Assembly (NCBI RefSeq): GCF_026340305.1
Contig: NZ_JAPEPI010000002.1
Location: 2,418,001 to 2,482,000 of the forward strand
Length of the DNA stretch: 64,000 nucleotides
Origin: Streptomyces sp. NBC_01381
GTDB taxonomy: Bacteria; Actinomycetota; Actinomycetes; Streptomycetales; Streptomycetaceae
Direction: 5' to 3'
Shown here: positions 60,473 through 64,000 of the stretch, one piece after another
Layout: every line of letters starts with the position of its first letter
Numbering within the stretch: position 1 is the stretch's first letter
Made by a program: the position numbers and the translations under genes
The notes under the pieces: generated by a model
Told to the model about the DNA's origin: nothing
The model's database searches: none
Seen by the model: only the letters and a program-made list of their open reading frames with translations

Positions 60473-63336
60473 GGCCTGCCCACTCCTTCGGTGTGCCCCT
60501 GCGCGGCTATGCCCAGATAGGCCTCGGTGAGCTGGTCCGTCCGGACTTCGGAGCGGGGGCCGCACCACGAGACGCGGCCCTGCGCGAGGTACGCCACGGT
60601 GTCGGCGACGCCCAGGATCTCCGCCGCCTTCTCCTCGACCAGGAGCAACCCCGTTCCGGCGTCCCGGAGTTCGCCGAGCAGGCGGAACACCTCGTCCACG
60701 ACGCGGGGTGCGAGGCCGAGGGACGGCTCGTCCGCGATGAGCACCGCGGGCGGGTGCTGGAGGAGGGGTGCGAGGGCGAGCATCTGCTGCTCGCCTCCGG
60801 AGAGGGAGCCCGCGGTGATCTTCCGCCGGGCGGCGAGGCTGCCGAACCGGTCGTAGACGGCTTCGCGTGCGGCCTTGTCCGGGAGGTGGAGGGTGAGGTT
60901 CTCCTCGATGGTGAGGGACGGGAAGATTCCGCGTCCCTCGGGGGCGAGGACGACGCCTGCCCTCGCGCGGGCGACGGCGCCGTGCCGCGTGGCGTCGGCA
61001 CCGGCTACGTACACCAGGCCGGTGGTGGGGGCGAGGAGCCCTGCGGCGACCTTGCAGGTCGTGGACTTGCCTGCCCCGTTGGGTCCGAGGAGGGCGACGA
61101 TTTCGCCTGGGTGGACGGTGAGGGTCACTCCGTGGAGGACGGGGGCGCCGTCGTATCCGGCGTGCAGGTCGTGGAGGGCGAGGGCAGGGGGTTTCTCTTC
61201 CCCAAGCCCGCCCCTTCCCGAAACCGGGGGCTCCGCCCCCGGACCCCCGTATCGGCCTTCGGCCTCGTCCTCAAACGCCGGACGGGCTGAAAGATCCAGC
61301 CCGTCCGGCGTTTGAGGACGAACTCGGCGAAGCCGGTGATCGACGGTAACTGGTGGCGGCGAAGCCGGTTTCGGGAAGGGGCGGGGTTGGGGAAGTCCGC
61401 CGCCGGAGGCAACCTCAACCCCCACCCCCCGCACCCGCCGCCGATGCATCCGCACCGAAACCGCCGCACAGTACCCATCCGGATCATTGGCCAGCGCCAA
61501 CCCCGCAAGCCCGAACAGAATCACCGGCACCTGCACCGACTCCGTCACATAGTCCGCCAGGACATGCGGCATCACCGCGAACACCAACCCCGCCACCACC
61601 GCGAACTGCGGCCTCCGCACCCCCGCGGCCACCACCACCGCCAGCCACACGAGCCCCGTCATCGCCGTGAAGTCCGTAGCAGTGATCCGGGTGTTGAACG
61701 ACGCGTACATCACACCCCCGAACCCGGCAAGACCCGCCGACAGCGTGAAGACGAGCAGCTTCGTCCGCACCACCGACACGCCCGACGCCATCGCCGCCGC
61801 CGGAGCGGACCGCACCGCCAGCATCGCCCGCCCGGTCGCCGACCCCCGCAGCGCGCTGAGCGCCGCCACCGCCACCGTCACCAGGACGACCATCGCCACG
61901 CCCATCGCACGGTCGTCCGTCAGGTCCACCGAGCCGAAGACCGGCCGGGGTATCTCCCACCCCGTGTCACCGTTCCTCAACCAGCCGATCTGGAAGAGGA
62001 CTTGATCGGCGAGAAAGGCAAGGGCCAGCGTGGCAAGGGCCAGGGACCGGCCCCCGAGCCGCAGCGCCGGCAGCGCGACCAGGGCGCCGAGCACCGCCGC
62101 CCCGCACGTCCCCACCAGCGCCGCCGCGATGAACGGCCAGCCGTGGCTCATCAGGAGACCGGCGACCAGCGCCGCCCCCGTCACGAATGTCGCCTGCGCC
62201 AGGGACACCATCGCGCCGAGCCCCGTCACCACGGTGAAGGAGATGAAGACGACGGAGATGGCGAGGCCCTGCGCGAGGATGCCGCTCCAGAAGGGCGTCG
62301 TCACCGTGTAGAACGAGACCGCAAGCGCGACCGCCCCCGCCGCCCACGGCCCCCACCGCCGCGCCCACGACCGCCCCGCCAGATAGTCGATCGGCGGTGC
62401 GTCCGCCGCCGCCGTGCCCGCGGTGCGCTGCCGCCGCGTCAGCAGCAGCAGCCCGGCGAAGAGGATCAGGAACGGGACCGCCGTACGGAAGCCCGTGATC
62501 TTCTCCGCGAAGTCGGCGTAGCCGGCGACCAGATTCTGCAGCACCCCGAGCCCGAGCCCGCCCGCGAAGGCCAGCGGGATCGACATGAAGCGGCCCAGCA
62601 CTGCCGCCGTCGCGGAGACGAAAAGAAACAGCGTGAAGTCGTGCGACGACAACCCCAGCAAGGGAGTCGCCAGCACACCCGCAAGGCCCGCGAGCCCCGA
62701 CGACAGCATCCACGCCACCGACGAGAGCCGGTCCGCGCTCATGCCCCGCAGCTCCACCAGCGAACGGTTGTCGACCGCGGCCCGCAGCCGGAGCCCCAGC
62801 GGTGTGTGCCGCATCAGGACCCACAGGCCGACCGCGACCACGGCCGTCGCCACCCACGTGATCAGCTGGTCGGAGTCGATGCCGACGCCGTCCATCAGCT
62901 GCCAGGACTTGGCGGGGCTCGGCCCGACCCCCGGCAGACCGAACTGGTTCTCGGCGGGCTGCACGGAAGCGCCCGCGTCCTCCAGGAGTTCCACGATCCA
63001 CAGGCCGAGCGCGGGCAGCGCGACGAGCAGGCCGATCGTCGCCACGATCTGCGCGGTCTCGCCGACCCGCGCCAGTTTGCGGAACATCAGCCGGTCCAGG
63101 CCCCAGCCGAGCGCGGGTGCCACCACGCAGACGAGGAGCAGGGCCGTCGGCACGGCGGGCCAGCCGAAGCCGGAGTGGAGTTCGTAGAAGGCGAGCGCGC
63201 AGATGTAGGCGGTGGCGCCGTGCGCGAAGTTGAAGAGGCCGGATGCGGAGTAGGACAGGACGAGGCCCGTGGCGAGCAGCGCGTAGAGCGCGCCCGATAC
63301 GAGACCGCTCAGGATGAAGCCGAGGAGGTCCGACAT
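60469..63336 (-). CDS. LivH-LivM-LivF fusion (two permeases and an ATPase)
   Basis: A 955-residue triple fusion. Residues 1-300 are a LivH-like permease (GALYALLATGLVLSYSASGLF), 310-640 a LivM-like permease (TVVTGLGAMVSLAQATFVTG) and 717-955 a LivF-type ATPase (GPNGAGKSTT Walker A, LSGGEQQML signature, ADEPSLGLAP Walker B). LivH, LivM and LivF are normally separate genes. The linker at residues about 648-713 is encoded by a 199-base nested palindrome made from two inverted dispersed repeats, and reads PVTVDHRLRRVRPQTPDG, a low-complexity peptide. No start codon or ribosome site is seen before the ATPase part, so it is translated as one chain unless the message is processed. Confidence 0.85.
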   Translation of the reverse strand: MSDLLGFILSGLVSGALYALLATGLVLSYSASGLFNFAHGATAYICALAFYELHSGFGWPAVPTALLLVCVVAPALGWGLDRLMFRKLARVGETAQIVATIGLLVALPALGLWIVELLEDAGASVQPAENQFGLPGVGPSPAKSWQLMDGVGIDSDQLITWVATAVVAVGLWVLMRHTPLGLRLRAAVDNRSLVELRGMSADRLSSVAWMLSSGLAGLAGVLATPLLGLSSHDFTLFLFVSATAAVLGRFMSIPLAFAGGLGLGVLQNLVAGYADFAEKITGFRTAVPFLILFAGLLLLTRRQRTAGTAAADAPPIDYLAGRSWARRWGPWAAGAVALAVSFYTVTTPFWSGILAQGLAISVVFISFTVVTGLGAMVSLAQATFVTGAALVAGLLMSHGWPFIAAALVGTCGAAVLGALVALPALRLGGRSLALATLALAFLADQVLFQIGWLRNGDTGWEIPRPVFGSVDLTDDRAMGVAMVVLVTVAVAALSALRGSATGRAMLAVRSAPAAAMASGVSVVRTKLLVFTLSAGLAGFGGVMYASFNTRITATDFTAMTGLVWLAVVVAAGVRRPQFAVVAGLVFAVMPHVLADYVTESVQVPVILFGLAGLALANDPDGYCAAVSVRMHRRRVRGVGVEVASGGGLPQPRPFPKPASPPPVTVDHRLRRVRPQTPDGLDLSARPAFEDEAEGRYGGPGAEPPVSGRGGLGEEKPPALALHDLHAGYDGAPVLHGVTLTVHPGEIVALLGPNGAGKSTTCKVAAGLLAPTTGLVYVAGADATRHGAVARARAGVVLAPEGRGIFPSLTIEENLTLHLPDKAAREAVYDRFGSLAARRKITAGSLSGGEQQMLALAPLLQHPPAVLIADEPSLGLAPRVVDEVFRLLGELRDAGTGLLLVEEKAAEILGVADTVAYLAQGRVSWCGPRSEVRTDQLTEAYLGIAAQGHTEGVGRP
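61197..61395. repeat. Nested palindrome of two inverted repeat-B copies inside a gene
   Basis: Outer arms 61197-61227 and 61365-61395 (31 bases, 30 identical in reverse complement, containing CCCCAAGCCCGCCCCTTCCC). Inner arms 61265-61289 and 61297-61321 are 25 bases and perfect (CAGCCCGTCCGGCGTTTGAG...), with a seven-base loop. Each half is a repeat B copy; the same sequence is intergenic at 20987-21093 and 36777-36848. Confidence 0.9.
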
Positions 63337-63358
63337 GAGGTGAGACGCCCCCCGCTTG

Positions 63359-64000
63359 CTACTTGAAGGGGATGGGTTCGTAGCACTTGAAGGGCGCGGA
63401 CACCGCGTACTTGCCGCCCTTCAGCTGGACGAGCGCACCGCAGCCGAACGATTCCTTCTGTCCCTTGGGCAGGGCGCGGTCGCCGACCATCGTGCCCTTG
63501 TCCGAGAAGCCGTTCGCCGCCTTCTGGAAGGAGGAGACCGTCAGATCCTTGCCCGCCTTCTCGGCGACCGCGAGGAAAAGGTCGGCCGACATATAGCCGG
63601 TCATCATGTGCATGTTGAGCGGGACGTCCTTGCCCGCCGCCTTCCTGATGTCGGTCTTGAACTGCCGCATCGCCGCCGTGTTCTGCTCGAACGGCTGGAA
63701 GGAGAGCAGGATGTGTACGCCGTCGAGCGCCTTCTTCGTCGCGCTCTTGGCGAGCAGGCCCGGGTCGTAGTCGGTCGGGTCGGTGAGCACGCCCTTGAAG
63801 CCCGAGCGCTTGACGGCCGTGAACAGGCCGATGTTGTACGGGGTCTGCATCACGGAGACCACCACGTCGGGCGCCTCGCCGCCGTCCGAGCGCAGAATTT
63901 CCTTCGTGTACGCCGACCAGTCGCTGGGCACCGAGGTCGCGGGCACCGTCGACTTGGCGAACGTCACCTTGTAGCCGGCGGCGGCGAAACTCTGCTTGTA
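63359..64000 (-). CDS. ABC transporter substrate-binding protein LivK-like (partial)
   Basis: The C-terminal 213 residues of a type I periplasmic-binding-fold protein; the 5' end lies beyond the right edge. PDVVVSVMQTPYNIGLFTAVK, LLSFQPFEQNTAAMRQFKTDI and YMSADLFLAVAEKAGKDLT are typical of the extracellular ligand-binding receptor (Peripla_BP_6). Two cysteines (FGCGAL, FKCYEP) may form a disulphide. It is 22 bases upstream of the fusion gene, so it heads the transporter operon. Substrate: a branched-chain amino acid, amide or related compound. Confidence 0.87.
   Translation of the reverse strand, partial: YKQSFAAAGYKVTFAKSTVPATSVPSDWSAYTKEILRSDGGEAPDVVVSVMQTPYNIGLFTAVKRSGFKGVLTDPTDYDPGLLAKSATKKALDGVHILLSFQPFEQNTAAMRQFKTDIRKAAGKDVPLNMHMMTGYMSADLFLAVAEKAGKDLTVSSFQKAANGFSDKGTMVGDRALPKGQKESFGCGALVQLKGGKYAVSAPFKCYEPIPFK

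Noticed and set aside
61312..63366. Plus-strand frame rich in Arg/His/Pro
   Set aside because: Antisense shadow of the Liv-type fusion; low-complexity composition.

Overview
The window is chromosomal DNA of a high-GC actinomycete, almost certainly Streptomyces. The signs are strong third-position G/C, frequent GTG starts, four-base ATGA/GTGA stop-start overlaps, Tat/Sec secreted hydrolases, a SigB/SigF-type sigma factor, ANTAR and AraC regulators, and several families of short dispersed palindromic repeats at gene ends. No rRNA, tRNA, CRISPR array or transposase was recognised. The 5' end of the last gene runs off the right edge.

Layout. 0.2-5.3 kb: a secreted CocE/NonD-type hydrolase, a LapA-like membrane protein coupled to a secreted PASTA protein, a GNAT acetyltransferase and a DUF5107/TPR protein. 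5.3-11 kb (minus strand): a probable catabolic unit of an enolase-superfamily enzyme, a P-loop kinase-like protein, a VOC protein, a GntR regulator and two Tat-exported amidohydrolases; two GTATAC-centred sites lie between the regulator and the amidohydrolases. 11-21 kb: small membrane proteins, a methyltransferase divergent from an ABC-F ATPase, a TIGR03086-like protein, an AraC regulator, a CBS protein, a sigma factor, and a divergent PAS/GAF and GAF/ANTAR pair. 21-30 kb: an aminotransferase-like protein with no lysine at all, coupled to a metallo-beta-lactamase-fold hydrolase; a DedA-type protein coupled to a second such hydrolase; a resolvase-like orphan; a membrane-anchored phosphodiesterase-like protein; and an APC transporter. 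29.3-34.3 kb: a caspase-like DUF6345-type protein divergent from a MoxR AAA ATPase and a metallopeptidase/vWA partner. 34.3-43.5 kb: OsmC, an orphan DnaK paralogue and the narGHJI respiratory nitrate reductase operon. 43.7-52.6 kb: regulators, a pterin dehydratase, two methyltransferases (one with a His-rich N terminus), a GT-C membrane glycosyltransferase and a 1,234-residue HTH-NTPase-TM-WD40 protein. 52.7-59.7 kb: an aldo/keto reductase divergent from a complete pqqABCDE operon, followed by a secreted GH18 glycosidase and a secreted PQQ sugar dehydrogenase. 59.7-64 kb: a branched-chain-amino-acid-type ABC transporter whose two permeases and one ATPase are fused in one reading frame.

The most unusual points are: pqqE begins with about 18 copies of a 24-bp (octapeptide) minisatellite; the Liv-type triple fusion has a roughly 200-bp nested palindrome, made of two inverted copies of a dispersed repeat, translated as the linker between permease and ATPase; the lysine-free aminotransferase fold; the caspase-like/MoxR/vWA neighbourhood, whose metallopeptidase contains a second, degenerate HxxxH...H motif; and a 37-base mini-element found once inside a dispersed repeat and once inside the vWA reading frame. 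Functions are assigned by reading motifs only; no database search was run.
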